NCBI GenBank assembly: GCA_009103225.1
Contig: RHPI01000810.1
Span: 1,496,190 to 1,560,189 of the forward strand
DNA: 64,000 nucleotides
Direction of reading: 5' to 3'
Source of the DNA: Chlorokybus atmophyticus
Taxonomy: Eukaryota; Streptophyta; Chlorokybophyceae; Chlorokybales; Chlorokybaceae
Position numbers and translations under genes: made by a program. Below, piece after piece: positions 33,738-49,814 of this stretch (position 1 is the stretch's first letter; each line of letters opens with the position of its first letter). The notes beneath the pieces are model-generated. The model saw only the letters and a list, made by a program, of their open reading frames with translations. It was not told the DNA's origin and did not search any database.

Positions 33738-34300
33738 GGAGGAGTTCTTAGGCAGGCACCACGGGTTGACAAGCTGCGCATGAGTCCGACAGCTAGACTC
33801 AATGTTATAGGATAGTTTCATGCGCAAGTCGGCTGCTCAGTTGTAAGTGGACATACTCTCACCACTGCCCGTACATTGTATATATTGTGGGCTTTTAGGT
33901 GCAAGACCAAACAATCAGTCTTAGGTTTGAACAAGCTGCATGGCATGGTAGTGTTGGCTTACGGCAAGAATTGCCAACTTTTGTCAAATGGCAAGGGTCA
34001 CATATTAACAGCAGTGTAACGGCAAAGAAACTGCCGGCTATTGCTGTCAGCTGTCCGTAACTACCGGTCAACGGCCGTCTGTGCACATCGACCAAAGGGT
34101 AAATGGTTGACAACTCTCGGCCGGTTAGTGCCACTGACAGCCACTTTCGGCCCGCGGCCGTCTGCGTCAGTCCACTTAAGCCAACGGCAAACCCAACAGT
34201 CCAAAAGTAATATTTCAGGCAGCAACAGGCAGGCTCAGGCAGGCTCAGGCACCAGTCAGTCCCTCAGTCCTTAGTCAGTCACCGTGTAAAATCCGCGACG
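33738..34300. other. Terminal non-coding part of copy B
   Basis: Shared with copy A at 12945-13474. It is rich in short inverted words (GCCGG/CCGGC, GGCCGT/ACGGCC) at about 34035-34165, a pattern compatible with a sub-terminal transposase-binding region, but no terminal inverted repeat was identified. Confidence 0.4.
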
Positions 34301-34829
34301 TGTTTGCATATCGTGATATGCAATATGACCGCAGAATAAGACATCTAGCATGATCCATGCAACGTGGCACCTTTCACAGTATACATTTGCGTGCACACAT
34401 ACAAGCTGAGGATTTTATATCGTATGCTTAATTGTTAGACCAAATCTCCAGCAGCGCATTTGTACATTCGGCTAGCACAGGCGGAAGCACTGCGAGGAGT
34501 CTTGAAATTGGCGGTAAAAGCAAACTGCGCATGTACCACGGGCAGGTGCCAACCAACACTAAGTGATACGGAGTGAGTTTCCAAGTGCTGTTCTGTTGAA
34601 TTTGCCTCACATCATACAGTCACCTGCTGTAAAACAACATCCGCCACCTTCTGTACTAACTACTTGGAGACCGCCGTTGATTTCCTTGAAATACAGGAAT
34701 ACAATGCTAGGTAGCATGCAATTGCACGCGCATTGCCACACAAACAACCATGGCAAAATATCTGGGGGTATTGGGTGCACAATGTGTTTGTGAAAACATG
34801 CCGTATGCTAAGTATGTCCATCCACAATT

Positions 34830-36600
34830 AGGTCACATTCAAAGATGTCACATGTGAATATGCCTTAGTGCACGCACAGAGCAAACAAGCTTTGCTAATA
34901 GCGGGTTCTACGTATCGGCAACCAGCTGCGACCTGTGTACAATTGCATGTGGCTGCTTTTACTAAAGGGATTTGGGATTATGCTGACAACTGGGCTGAGC
35001 TGCAGGGCTGTGACAACATGGCAGCATGGGCCACTTCTGTGTTGGAGTCAGTAAAAGCAGCGGCGCTGAAGCTCAATAAAGATGCCTTGTCTGCGCACAA
35101 GCCAGCACCAACCTACACCACCTCGGACAAACATTGGGCGAGGTCGTTGCATGACGCATTTGTTTTCGTAAAAGTGGATAAGTGTAATGGGATCGTTGCA
35201 GTGTTGTGCAAACAACTGTACTTGACGTTGTTGCATGATGATCTGAACACGCCAACCTAGGAAGTTGTGGGTGAGAGCGCAGCGTAGCTTTTAGCAAGGC
35301 GCAAAATCTTCCGTAATTTCCGGATACAAGCCAACACAGCATGCAGTAGAAAGTCTGCCCCACCTCTACATTACAGTTGCACAAGATGCCACATATGGCA
35401 AGGTATATTGCGGCTGGCAATAAATTTTTGACGAATGGCAGTGCATGGCTAGCCCGTACTTACAAGTTTCTACTGCCAGTCTTTGACCAAATATGGTTGA
35501 GCGATGTGGCAGTGCCGAGACTACAGAGCAGATGGGTGCTACATGACTCGTAGGGGGTCCAAAACATGCTGCAACTGGAACACAACACAAGCTCTAGTAC
35601 AGATATGTTGTTGCTAGTAAACATGCTCTCGTATGACTTCACAAATCCGTACACCAACATACACCATGCAGACTTGCTCTCGTGCATGTCTGACTTGGTG
35701 CGAGACTCTTTAAAATGGTTACAGTTTAAGACAGGGGAGCAACTGTGTTTTAAGTGTTGTGTATAAAGGGTATTTTGAATCATCAGTGGGTGCGCCACAT
35801 GGCAGGCCAGAGACAGCAATAACACCAAGTTCTTTACAGCTGCATGCTTGACAGAGTTGTTGCAATACTTGCTGAGCAACCTCTACGTGACTATTGCACA
35901 GACAGACTACACAAGCAGGCTATTAGAATCCCAATGGGTAACTGCGCGGGGGTCTACTTAGCAAACTTCTACCTCGGGTTGAAGGAGCTCAGGTTTTTGC
36001 GGGCCCTCGAGGCCATGGGTTGCATGGAGGTTCTGCGTAGATGGTGTTGTGCACTGGTACGCTATGTGGATGACATTCCGCTCTTGGACATACCGGCATT
36101 TAAGGAAGTAATGTACACAGGAGAGTCAGTGTTGGCAGGTGGCCTATATCCGAAGAAAACACTAACACTGACACGGTTGGCTGCTGGAACTGTAATTGAT
36201 GTTTTTAATATGACTTTAATTCAAACAGCTGACATTGGCTTGTGCTCCCGAGTATACTGCAAACTAAATGACAACCAGTTTCACACCATACCAAGGAGAC
36301 GAGGACCACACCCTGCAACGGACATTGCCAAATCAGCTAAGCTTGGTGTCATTGTCTCAGAATGCATTAGATTATTGAAATTGTGCACATCGTTTACACT
36401 TTTTGGCAGAGATGGTGGCTCTACTGCATGCTATGCAACAGGAAGGCTATGCTAAGCATGCTGTGCTAAAAGAACTACGCAGGTGGATGTACCGCCAGCA
36501 AGAAATGGTTTATGACGGGACGTACATGTACTTGTGCCACCTGGTCTACACCAAGCGCAACACTACACCACAACATGTAGGTGAGGTAAGTGCGGAGAGG
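34830..36600 (+). pseudogene. Penelope-like element reverse transcriptase, decayed
   Basis: Pieces in changing frames follow the Penelope-like order: TYRQPAATCVQLHVAAFTKG, DAFVFVKVDKCNG (RT1-like 'K.DK.NG'), KMPHMARYIAAGNKF, YDFTNPYTNIHHADL (the 'YTNI' block), IPMGNCAGVYLANFYLGLKE, and the catalytic RYVDDIPLLD at about 36060. Stops and frameshifts occur near 35258, 35430, 35550 and 35765; a 203-codon piece (35844-36455) remains open. The element is dead. No GIY-YIG domain follows on this side; after it comes the repeat 36641-37108. Confidence 0.75.
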
Positions 36601-36640
36601 TAAGCAGTGTGGGAAGCAGTACATCTGCCCACATGCATGT

Positions 36641-37108
36641 CGCTGGTCAAATGCCCTTGGTAACTGTTGTGTACTAGCTAATCATGTACATTCAGTTCTT
36701 ATGCATGCCAACTCGTGCTACATCAGTGCAGTACTGTAACAGACATTCATGGCTTTTTGAATTTTGCAAGATGAGGCATGACTCTGCATTACACGATCAT
36801 GTGTTATAATGGCCTGCACGCCATACTTGACAAACTAACGGTGAACGGGGATAAGGTCTGATCATAACAGGTGTAAGACCCAGCAACATGTGGCGGCGCC
36901 ATAACCAAGCGGACACCACACACAGTGGATGGGGGCTAAGCTGTTCAGGCGTCATGTCAATTCCTGTCCGTTGGGTCGTAAATGCTGCTGGTGGATGGGC
37001 CTCGGGTTTAACTTGTGCTCCTCTACACACTGCAGGTGGTACACCTGCTGCCATGACTACATACCACGGCTTGCTACCTCTCCGTTGGTCTTGAGGGTCT
37101 CTAGCGTC
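36641..37108 (+). repeat. Dispersed repeat linked to Penelope-like elements, copy 2
   Basis: Matches 18228-18690. Beyond it, 37200-37270 resumes similarity to 18690-18750 after about 95 bp of extra sequence, so the repeat extends further with an indel. Confidence 0.7.
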
Positions 37109-37269
37109 TAGTAGTTGTGGGTTCTATTGAATGAGGTGTAGTAGGTAACTCTATCTTGGCCTTCACTTATTTGCTTGTTTGCTAGCTTGCACTTCATGTG
37201 TATGCATGGTTACCTCGGGTACATTTGCTTTTACGGAATTTTGCTATATGCAACTCTTGTGTGTTATGT

Positions 37270-38529
37270 ATGTACAGTTGAAGAAATGAACAACACTTTA
37301 TGCGACTAATTGATGTGCAAATGCATAGGGCAAAAAGAACCACGTATAATAAGGACTTACTGTTAGCCTTTAATAAAAGAGTTCCACCAATCGTGCAGAG
37401 GCGTTGCAGTTGAAGATAGCATATAACGCTCACCACAATTGTAATCAAGCTTTTTCTTAAAGGCCATGCTGATTGGGTGTTTGCACGATTACCCAGCTTT
37501 TTGCAAATGCGCATCGCGCGTGGTGACGGGTAAGATCACCTGATTTGTACTGATGAAGTTGAAGGAGTTTACGGCATGTGGATGAAGAAGATTGTCGACA
37601 TGAGTCACCGGCGGTTCATATGTTTATTCTTACCGCACGGACACCTTGTTCGGTGCTCCCATAGTACGACCGCCCCCTTTACCAATGTTGTTCGAGAATC
37701 CCAAAAATGCAGGTTAGTGGCCTTCTTGCACTGTTTGCTATTCGGGCAATCATAGACACATTTGTAAGATGTTGGCAATTGGAGCTATCCAATTGGTAAT
37801 GACGCATGCATAGGTTCTTGTGCGGACGCTGACAATGGAATGTTTGGGAAGAAGACAATCGGTGGTTGAGAAAAGGGGTGAAAAGTTCAAGCCCCTTATA
37901 AGATATTGCTTTTGTGTTTGATGCGTAGGAGATGATTTTAAAGTGAGGTATGAACTTATGGATCGAGATGAACGCCCTCAACTCTGGCCGAAAAAGCAGA
38001 CCACTTCAAAGGGAAAAGAAGTAGTTGAGAAGTTCCCAGCACCATATGTTTTTACCTGGAAAGAGTTGTAGGACGTTAAAACCACATGGTCAATAGTGTA
38101 ATATCCCACCGGGTTCGGCGGCCTGCGCTTGGCCGGAAGCTTGAGTGACGGTGGCAGATACCATGCAAAGTCTCACGAATGGCACAACATTAATGAAAAT
38201 TTGTTAACCTGATTAATATCGTGTCTGAACCGCCACTTGCTGCTAGCACTGTCTATAACATGAATAGTGTCATAGAAACAATTTGCAAGATATACATTCT
38301 TCGACAGTTTATCGCTGAGAATGTTCGTGCCTACTACTACATGCGTACAGTAGAAAGAATGTCACAAGATGCAGCATACCCTACTAAGATATGCATGTGC
38401 AAAACTGTCCAACCCGCTGTAAGTACTACTTGTCCTAGGGAGGACTATCATCAAAGTCTTCGCCATGTGCACTTGACAATCACCCCGTAAGTTTATTTAC
38501 GTCGCATTCCATTGTCTTCGTCCTTTCCT
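37270..38529. other. No gene confirmed
   Basis: AT-richer DNA. A plus-strand open piece at 38221-38420 (starting SEPPLAASTVYNMNSVIE, ending at a GTAAGT donor) and minus-strand open pieces at 37680-37980 may be decayed transposon exons, but no family motif was found. Confidence 0.4.
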
Positions 38530-42732
<4,203 letters not shown>

Positions 42733-43382
42733 AGCTGACCTTTTCTGCTCTAAGATAATACGTGAATAAGGGAACTTACACTGTACGCTGAAAGGCAGAG
42801 GCTAACCTTTTCTGCTTGGCTGAAGAGCTTGGACGAGACAGGTAGCAAAGCGGGCTCGCGCGCGGCAACTTGTCTCTCAGGGTTGGTGTGCCGCTTACAA
42901 TGGAAAACCATGCGGCCTTGTGGCGCGTGCAGAATCTATTTGGCGTCTAATGCTGGCTATCACCCCCTCATGCAAACTGAATGACATTCTATCCACGGCT
43001 TGCATACACAAACGCCAAGTCAACGAGCGAACTAGACCAAGTGCAAGGCATTTATAAGACTTAACCGCTCTTTGATTGTGGGTGCAATTCAAGGTGCATC
43101 CCTCTCCACTGAGGCGAAGCTCTACAACATGGGAGGGGGGGAGGGGGGGTCGTGTACACAAAGACAATGATCTTATTGCAATGCCAGCATGCGACGCACC
43201 TGCCATGCGTACTGGTACATGCACATTTGCGCCTTGTTAATTACCATTAGCAGAGGTGAATACCAGGAAGGCTCTCCTTATTGCAATCTAAAATTTGACA
43301 TTAGAATGAGATTTGCAAAAGTGTGCAACATTCAACAAGTTGAAGTTTTTGACACAGTCGTTACAATATACCAACTTAGCGT
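42733..43382. other. Intergenic, no gene seen
   Basis: Upstream region of the secreted-protein gene. Contains a G-run (about 43131-43149) and otherwise nothing recognised. Confidence 0.5.
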
Positions 43383-43880
43383 GAAGACTTCGTAGCGTGC
43401 TGATTGACAGTTCAACTACCAATCAGCCTTACACTTACAGCTCACATTTTGTGTCGGAGATGGTGGCTTTGCTGCATGCTATGTGTGCTGCTGCGCACAG
43501 TCAACGATATTTGTTGCGAGGGAAATTGTGGAGCATGCAGGTATGAGCGTATAACACAAAGTCTTGATTGTACAACATGTTGCTTGTAACATGTATGGTA
43601 TGGGAGATATATATTAGGCAATATGGCAACTTAGTCAAGAACTTCGTAGCATGCTGATTGACAGTTCAACTATCAATTAGCCTTACATCTACAGCTCACA
43701 TTTTTAGTTGGAGGTGGTGGCTTTGCTGCACGCTATGTGTGCTGATGGGCACAATCAACGACGTCTGTTGCAAAGGTTGCGAGGAAAATTGTGGAGCATG
43801 CAGGGACGAGGGTATAATACGGAGTAGCGGTCGTATAACATGTGCTTGTAACATATATGGTGTGAGACATATATAAGGAA
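43383..43880 (+). repeat. 252-bp tandem duplication with a Penelope-like scrap
   Basis: Units 43383-43635 and 43636-43880 share 'gctgattgacagttcaacta', 'ttacagctcaca' and 'ggtggctttgctgca'. The phrase EMVALLHAM in the first unit also occurs at the end of the Penelope-like piece near 36400, so the repeat carries a scrap of that element. Confidence 0.65.
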
Positions 43881-44380
43881 CGTGGTACCGACTATGGCAG
43901 CGATTTTTGCTGCCGTAGCGTAGAGGTTAGGGCACCGATGTCATAGTGATATCGGAGCTAAGCGGCATGGGTTCGAATGCCATGGGGGATACAACTACTC
44001 GTTGCCGTGCTATCGATTCAAAGTAAACATTACTAAATTGATAACTATGATCACCGCGCAGGATCGCACCCGTTGAAGCGGGCTTGGTTGGTAACTGGCT
44101 ATCGGCGTGCAGTAACGAGGGTCCGGTCTCATGGGGACGAGGACAATGGTCAGGCTTGCGACTTGCCATTTGCGGGTGAGTCGTGACGAGCTCGATATGT
44201 GACGTGGGTAGGTGGCCGGGTTTGGTTCATGCACGGTAATCTCCACGGGTAATGGGTTGGGAGGGATGTAGCATATATGGTATGGGACATTTATTTGGCA
44301 TGTGACTCCCCCTACGGCAGCGACCTTCGCTGCCGTAGCCTAGTGGTCACGGCGCCGATGTAACAGAGCTGCAGCGGATG
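43850..44380 (+). repeat. Pair of tRNA-derived SINE-like units
   Basis: Two units begin with 'catatatggtrtgrgacat', then a small hairpin (GGCAGCGA...TCGCTGCC in the second), then a pol III A-box-like TAGCGTAGAGG (43916-43926) or TAGCCTAGTGG (44336-44346). The first unit has a B-box GGTTCGAATGC at 43970-43980, 43 nt after the A box. A full cloverleaf does not form (anticodon loop too long, one T-stem mismatch), so these are SINE-like, not functional tRNA genes. Confidence 0.5.
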
Positions 44381-44627
44381 AGGAATTAAGTTCCTCAACA
44401 ATCGATGAGTACATGTAAGTTGATGGTAAGTACGGTGTGGGGAGCAGACTCATTGCTCGCATACATGGCAGGTTCTTAGCTTGTGCTGTTGCTATGTCTA
44501 TGTTTGCTGGCTGCTATTATAGTATGATGCTATGCTGTTTTGCATCAGTAGCCAGACCTAATCTGCTGCAATAGCTGGACGTGTGGAATGCCTGCATGAC
44601 ATACTGCCCTACTGTGCCCTCGGTACT

Positions 44628-44677
44628 GCACTTGCAGCGTGCGCACACTAAGCGTAAGTACGCGCACACTGCAAGTG
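44628..44677. repeat. Near-perfect 17-bp stem hairpin
   Basis: CACTTGCAGCGTGCGCAC pairs with GCGCACACTGCAAGTG across about 15 nt, with one mismatch. It precedes a dispersed repeat and could form a cruciform or act as a terminator-like structure. Confidence 0.6.
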
Positions 44678-44699
44678 TTAGGGCCTAATAAACGCAGCC

Positions 44700-45080
44700 G
44701 ATGTGAGTGACAGCAGCGCCAATGGCATCATTAAATTAATCATGGCGGCCGCTGCTGATAGGGCCATAGCCGTTGTCAAGTCTAGTCGTGCTTGCTTTAG
44801 GTGCGTGGCGTGGACGCGGTGCTGCTGCTAGTGTTAATAGATGATCTCTGGTCCCTGCTGCTGTTCTTCCCTTTTCGCACCCGTCTTCCTTCCTGGTTAG
44901 CATCTAGCTAGCGCACGTAGCTAATGTAGAGGGCCCCCCCACCCCGTGCTCTGTTATTGCTTTGCTGTGCAATGCCGTTGCTCCGGTAAAAGCAATAAAA
45001 AAATTAATTATTTTTCAATTGCAATTTGCCCGGCACCGTAGCATGGCCCCTGTGTTGTGCCTTATGCGTGCTACGCATGC
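44700..45080 (+). repeat. Dispersed repeat family R2, copy 1
   Basis: Matches 53070-53430 in order: 'ggcggccgc', 'agccgttgtcaagtc', 'gtcgtgcttgct', 'ctgctgctgttcttccc', 'agagggcccccc', 'atgccgttgc'. No coding potential recognised. Confidence 0.65.
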
Positions 45081-46176
45081 AGCTTATGTAATGTCATAAT
45101 GAATGACGGTGTTGATAACTTGCGTAATGCGCTCCGAATTTATGACATTTGATGCGCAACGGTTTTAATGGCACACCCGCTGATTTCGTGTGAGTTAACG
45201 TACACGTTTAAAGCATAAAGGTTGCAGCCGTCGCTTGTAGCTGCTATAGTTAATGCCATTAAATGTGTGTGCCGGAACCATCGAAAATGATGAAAGTCTT
45301 GTGCGTGCGCGTGTATTATTGCTCACAGGTATGTCAATTGCATGGATTATGGGGTGCCATAATCTGCGCTCCCTTTGCAAATACACGCCTCCCGCTATTC
45401 CCCACAGCCCTTGCCTGCCCGCGCTGCTTGCCTCGCAAGTGTGTGTATTGTACTTGTGCTTGGAAGTCGATGATTTGCATATATGCATGCGGCTGTTGAT
45501 GACTGAGCCCTCATGTAATTTTATATGCCCTTATAATTTTCCCAATATAATGTACCATATATGCGCAACCATGCTGATGCATTCAATTTGCGTGTTCAAT
45601 TTTGCATGCAAACTTTGTGTGCACACCAAAGTAATGCCAGCAAACATGCTGTAAGATATATATATATACATGCGAGGGCTAAGGGCTTAATGCAAAGTAT
45701 GTGCAAGCGCGACAGCAACTGCAGCATTGACCAACTAATGACGACAATGACACAACAGCAGCAAGCGACGCACTACCTGTGTGGCAGTCGTATTGCTCAC
45801 TAATATGATTAACAATGTTGTCTATGTGCACAAGAGAGATGATACGCTGCATTTGCGAACGTGCGTACAAGCGCTTATTTATGGCACACATGGGACATGC
45901 ACATACACACACGCTGATGGTGTGACAGGTAATAAGTCTGCCTACATGCAAAGCTAACGGGGTGTGGGCTGTAGTAAAGGTAGCTAAGTTTGTATAGACA
46001 GCCCGGTTCTAATCAAGATATTGTTGGTAAGTAGGTATGTGGTATGTGGATTGCTGATGCACATGACGTGTGCGCGGTTTTAGTCACATGCATAGCATTG
46101 TATATATGCTACACATTTCGTGTAACAACGCAGACAATGCTATGCTCGTACACACCCACGCACCGCCCCCCTTTGT
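45081..46176. other. AT-richer intergenic DNA, no gene seen
   Basis: Short open frames on both strands have no family motif or consistent splicing. Contains (TA)n at about 45658-45668. Confidence 0.5.
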
Positions 46177-46235
46177 CCCCCCCCCCCCCCCCNNNNNNNN
46201 NNNNNNNNNNNNNNNNNNNCCCCCCCCCCCCCCCC
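46177..46235. repeat. Poly-C tract interrupted by an N gap
   Basis: C-run, 27 N (46193-46219), C-run. A sequencing gap in a homopolymer; open frames across it are meaningless. Confidence 0.95.
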
Positions 46236-48096
46236 TCGGCTCCGCATGCACAACACGCGCATATATACAGCCAGCTTAGCACACGCAGTATCAGTGCGCG
46301 CCTGGCTACTCTATGTTGCGGCATAGGGTTGCATGATTAGTATGCCACGATTGGTGTGAAATGTGCAGCTGGCAGTGTGGATGCATGGTGGCATGTTGTA
46401 ATGCATGTATGGGGATGTGGTGTATACTAGGTGGTGGGTGCTAGACCGAGGGCACTATGTATGAGTATAGTGGTGAAGCCCGCCTTGTTGGCCATGCCGG
46501 GCATTGCTTAAGAACAGCTAATGGACACTACATGGGGAGCAATGGCGTCTGCTCGTGTGAAGCCGGTGAAGCAAACACAGCGTCAACGCATCCGCACGCA
46601 CGCAGTTGGCGACAGGTCCAACCAATGCATGCTGCGCGCCAATGCGTGTAACCCTAGTAGTTGTGGTGCCAGCGGCAGTGCAGCCGGCAGGAGAGGAGGC
46701 GGCGAGGGTGTAGGCGAGAGAGATAGGGAGGGAGGGGGAGTCCACGTCCTCTGGTTGCTGTGGGTCGCTGCTGCTGCCGGAAGGCTGTTAACCAAGGCGC
46801 CTGTGCAGGTGACTTCAATTGCCATGCTCGCAAGCATGTCTACCAGGGGGGCAGTAGTAGCAGAATTAAAGGTAGTCAGTAAATAGCATGTAGGCGCCTT
46901 GTCCTGGTGGAGTCGATGTGGTGAGTATAATACAGTATGCAAGGATTGTGGTATGCATGAGAATGACACACATGCATGCAGTCCGCACACTACACCATCG
47001 CACTCTTATATTCACCACCGGAATGTCCAAGTTCACTACTTATCTACCTTCACTACTGCCCATACCCCGTGCAACACACATGCATGCACGTGTAATTACC
47101 TGTACAACACGACCTGACCATTGAGTGTTTGTGGTGTGTAGCGTATATGCAATGCTATGCATGTGTGTTGCATTGCATGTGCATGTAGGTTTGCATGTAC
47201 GAATTCCCTCTTGCATGTTTTGTACATACATAACATGATATGCTGCCAGCTAAATGGGTAGGCGGCCTACCCATTACATGATTAGTTTTACGCACTATGT
47301 GCATGCAATGTACATACACAGTGGTGAAATAGCACTGTGACTGCTGCTGACTGTTTGCTTGCGGCGTGTACATGGCTACATGCATGTCTCATGCTTATGA
47401 CCCCTTATGACCCCTTGCATGCGGTTTTATCAGCACTCCATCTTTTGTACACCTACGCCTACCTGCGCATGGTGGCACAGCTTATCAGATAAAAGCAGCA
47501 ACAGCTGCTGCTGCTCTAAGCTGCTGGCAACAACACACGCACCCCGCCAGCGTGTCATCAGCAGCTGCTAGCAAGGACATAAACATGCGCGCGCTGCATT
47601 CTTGTACACACGCATCAACCATGCAGCAGCTGCAGGCACTGGTGACACACACGCATGCGCACCAGCCAGTTGCACGGCTGCGACATGCACAATCACACAG
47701 GAGCATGTCCGCGCACACACACTGTGAGCAGCAATAGACAATGGTCTTCTGCTGCTGCCCAGGATGCATGCAATGCTGCACTCACACACTCGCACCTTGC
47801 GCACACACCCATGCACATGCATGCATACACGCACATGTCAACACCTGCGCTTCGTGCGCGCACACACATGCCACTGCACTTCAAGTACACGCGCATACAC
47901 AGCCTTGTTTAAAGCATAAGTGCATGCATGCATGCCACGTGCTGCACTTCACACAACCGTGCGCAGATGACGCTGCTGTGCTCTCTTCTTGGCACAACAC
48001 ATCGCATGTGTTAGCGTGCAGTGCTGCTCTCATGGAAAACTGCTGGGTTGCCCTGCCAGTATGGTGCATAAAAATGAATATGTATGTTACAACTGT
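46236..48096. other. CA/TG-rich gene-poor DNA
   Basis: Long stretches of alternating purine-pyrimidine with tgcatgca words, similar in character to 3.4-5 kb. A plus-strand frame 46521-46886 (starting MDTTWGAMASARVKPVKQTQ) is open for 121 codons but its antisense is open too, so it is not called. Confidence 0.5.
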
Positions 48097-48829
48097 CTAT
48101 AGCGTGTACCAGGGCAGCCACTCAGCGATGGAAACAACCATGCCGTCCATATTCTTGCCTAGTTTAAGCTGACAGCTATAACGGTAACTGCGGCAACATG
48201 TCGTTAGTACACATAACATGGACCCACACACAAGCTGTTCAGCATCCATGCGTACAGCAAACCTTTTGAGACACTTACTTTGACGATGCTCCTTCAGGTT
48301 TGAGCGCCTCAAGGATGTCCTGCTCTGTGGAGTTGCGCTCGGGCAGTGCTTGCAGCGCCTCGTTTGACACAGTAACATGGCAATTTCCGCAGTTGCCAAA
48401 GCATTGCCCTTCAACCAGCCCTCGTGAATGATCTGCGCAGCAACCGCCATTAACACACGAAAGCAGGTGACCAAACAAACATTACACCAGTTCACCTGGT
48501 TGGAAGACTTACATTCTTGATGCAACTCGCTGGTTACGAGCGCATCTAGCAACGACCTTCCAACGAGTCCTTTGATCTGATGCCGGTGACCGGAGCGATC
48601 AAACACCGTGATGTCAATCCTGCAGCATTCACCTCGCATAAATAGCAAGCTGATGCATGAGCTGGAAATAGCATAATGAGGCCAACAACAATACTCACGT
48701 CTTTTCTGACACTCGTGGAGCGGGAGTTCCAGGCTCATGCGACAGCACAGCGGGAGCGCTGCTGCCCTGACGGCACGGCGCGGCGGCCTGGGATAATCTT
48801 TGCAAGAGGCGCCCGCAACGCAGGGCCAT
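48097..48829 (-). CDS. C1-FDX-like mitochondrial ferredoxin of respiratory complex I
   Basis: Exons 48829-48699, 48619-48513, 48432-48279 and 48187-48097 join in one frame of 160 residues. The N-terminus, MALRCGRLLQRLSQAAAPCR, is an Arg-rich amphipathic mitochondrial presequence. The body has the adrenodoxin-like beta-grasp order: IDITVFDRSGHRHQIKGLVG, SLLDALVTSEL, GQCFGNCGNCHVTVSNEALQ, then SCQLKLGKNMDGMVVSIAEW and a C-terminal LPWYTL. The ending 'CQ..L...M.GMVV.....PW' is typical of the plant and algal ferredoxin that bridges the membrane and matrix arms of mitochondrial complex I. The usual C-x5-C-x2-C cluster motif is altered: a Val stands at the first ligand position and an extra Cys is shifted to CFGNCGNC, while the last Cys (SCQ) is kept. 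TGTAA lies about 10 nt after the stop. Intact single-copy host gene. Confidence 0.8.
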
Positions 48830-49814
48830 TGTCCTCCTCCACCTCCACCTCCTCCTCCTGGTCACCCCTCTAGCTCCGCCGTGTCTAGCAGATGGCCAGC
48901 ATTAGGGTTAGGTTTTCAAGCGCACAGCTTGTGCGCGCTAGTGCGTCAAGAAGCGAGATGTAATCTCGCTACAGCTGATTCTCCAGCAACTTTAAAGGCA
49001 AACGCGCGAAACCTCATCGAACGGCCGCGCTGCAATCTGATTGGCCCGCCGGTCACATCAATGATGCAAGAACTTCTTTGTCCGTCGCAAAAGTCGCTTG
49101 CACGACCGAGGTCACCGTCCCTGGTTAGATCCAGGAGGCAACAGACACTAGAGACATAGGGGAACGGCCACAGCGCTGAAAGTATTAGCCTCAAACTGAC
49201 TGGACAAATGATGTGGGGCATTTGATGGCACGGCTCGTAAGCCAAAAAGGCTTACTTTGCATTGACATGAAGGCTGGCTTGTGAACAACGTGTGGCGGAG
49301 GCGGTCAGCGATGGCTGCCATATTAGTTTACTCTCTGATGATCAGACGGAGCTTCATGACCGCGGCTTGGCCCACGCTGTACGAGCCAAAAACGCCTGCT
49401 AGGCTAGCTAGAAGGGGGCGCGGATATCGGGCAGCTCAGATTAGATGTCGACGCAATCGCGATGACGGTTAATGTTTTGGCAACTTTTGACTTGAGCGTC
49501 TTAACCGCGGTACAACTGTGGTACGACTACGTTAGTTTCTCGCAAAGCACGTTTCAGCGGCAAGGGCGGCAAGGTGGGCGGCGGCGTCGGCGGTGGCGGC
49601 GGTGGGGAAGTTGGCGGCGGCTGGCGCGCTGCTTGTCTTGTGTCACTTACAATTGAAGGCGCTGTGGAGAAGCTTGGTGGTTGCTGGGCTTGGCGTCCGG
49701 CTATTGCAGGTGGGGTGGTAGGCTTCGGTAGGGTTTTGTCGGCTTGGCCTGGTGTGCGATGGGGTGGTGAGGCCCAGGTACCAGGCCTGGGGAGGCGGAG
49801 GGCTGGGCTGGGGA
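48830..49814. promoter_or_regulatory. Divergent spacer of the ferredoxin and bZIP genes
   Basis: Includes ATTAGGGTTAGG (telo-box-like) at about 48902, roughly 75 bp upstream of the ferredoxin start, a CCA/CCT-rich tract next to that start, and a G-rich leader (49565-49625) before the bZIP start. No further gene recognised. Confidence 0.45.

Larger units (their letters stand above)
31447..34300 (-). mobile_element. Copy B of the duplicated transposon segment
   Basis: Partner of 10646-13474. Here the segment continues leftwards without break into the rest of the transposase, so this is the better-preserved copy. The right limit at about 34300 lies inside the last codons (RRxFYTVTD-stop) of a minus-strand gene that is fuller in copy A. 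Confidence 0.8.

Noticed and set aside
29021-34300. Terminal inverted repeats of a stand-alone Plavaka element
   Set aside because: I compared the sequence near 29.02-29.16 kb with the complement of the right limit near 34.3 kb and saw no match, so no ends are claimed.
43383-43880. CRISPR-like direct repeats
   Set aside because: Only two long, adjacent units with no spacers; a simple tandem duplication in a eukaryotic genome. No CRISPR array exists in the window.
43897-43985. Possible tRNA gene
   Set aside because: A and B boxes are present, but the anticodon arm has an oversized loop and the T stem a mismatch; a second copy lacks the B box. Better explained as a SINE.
45253-45654. Plus-strand frame of 133 codons
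   Set aside because: Cys/Leu/Met-rich translation without family motif; the overlapping minus frame is equally open.
46521-46886. Plus-strand frame of 121 codons
   Set aside because: Open on both strands with biased composition; no splice or homology clue, so not called.
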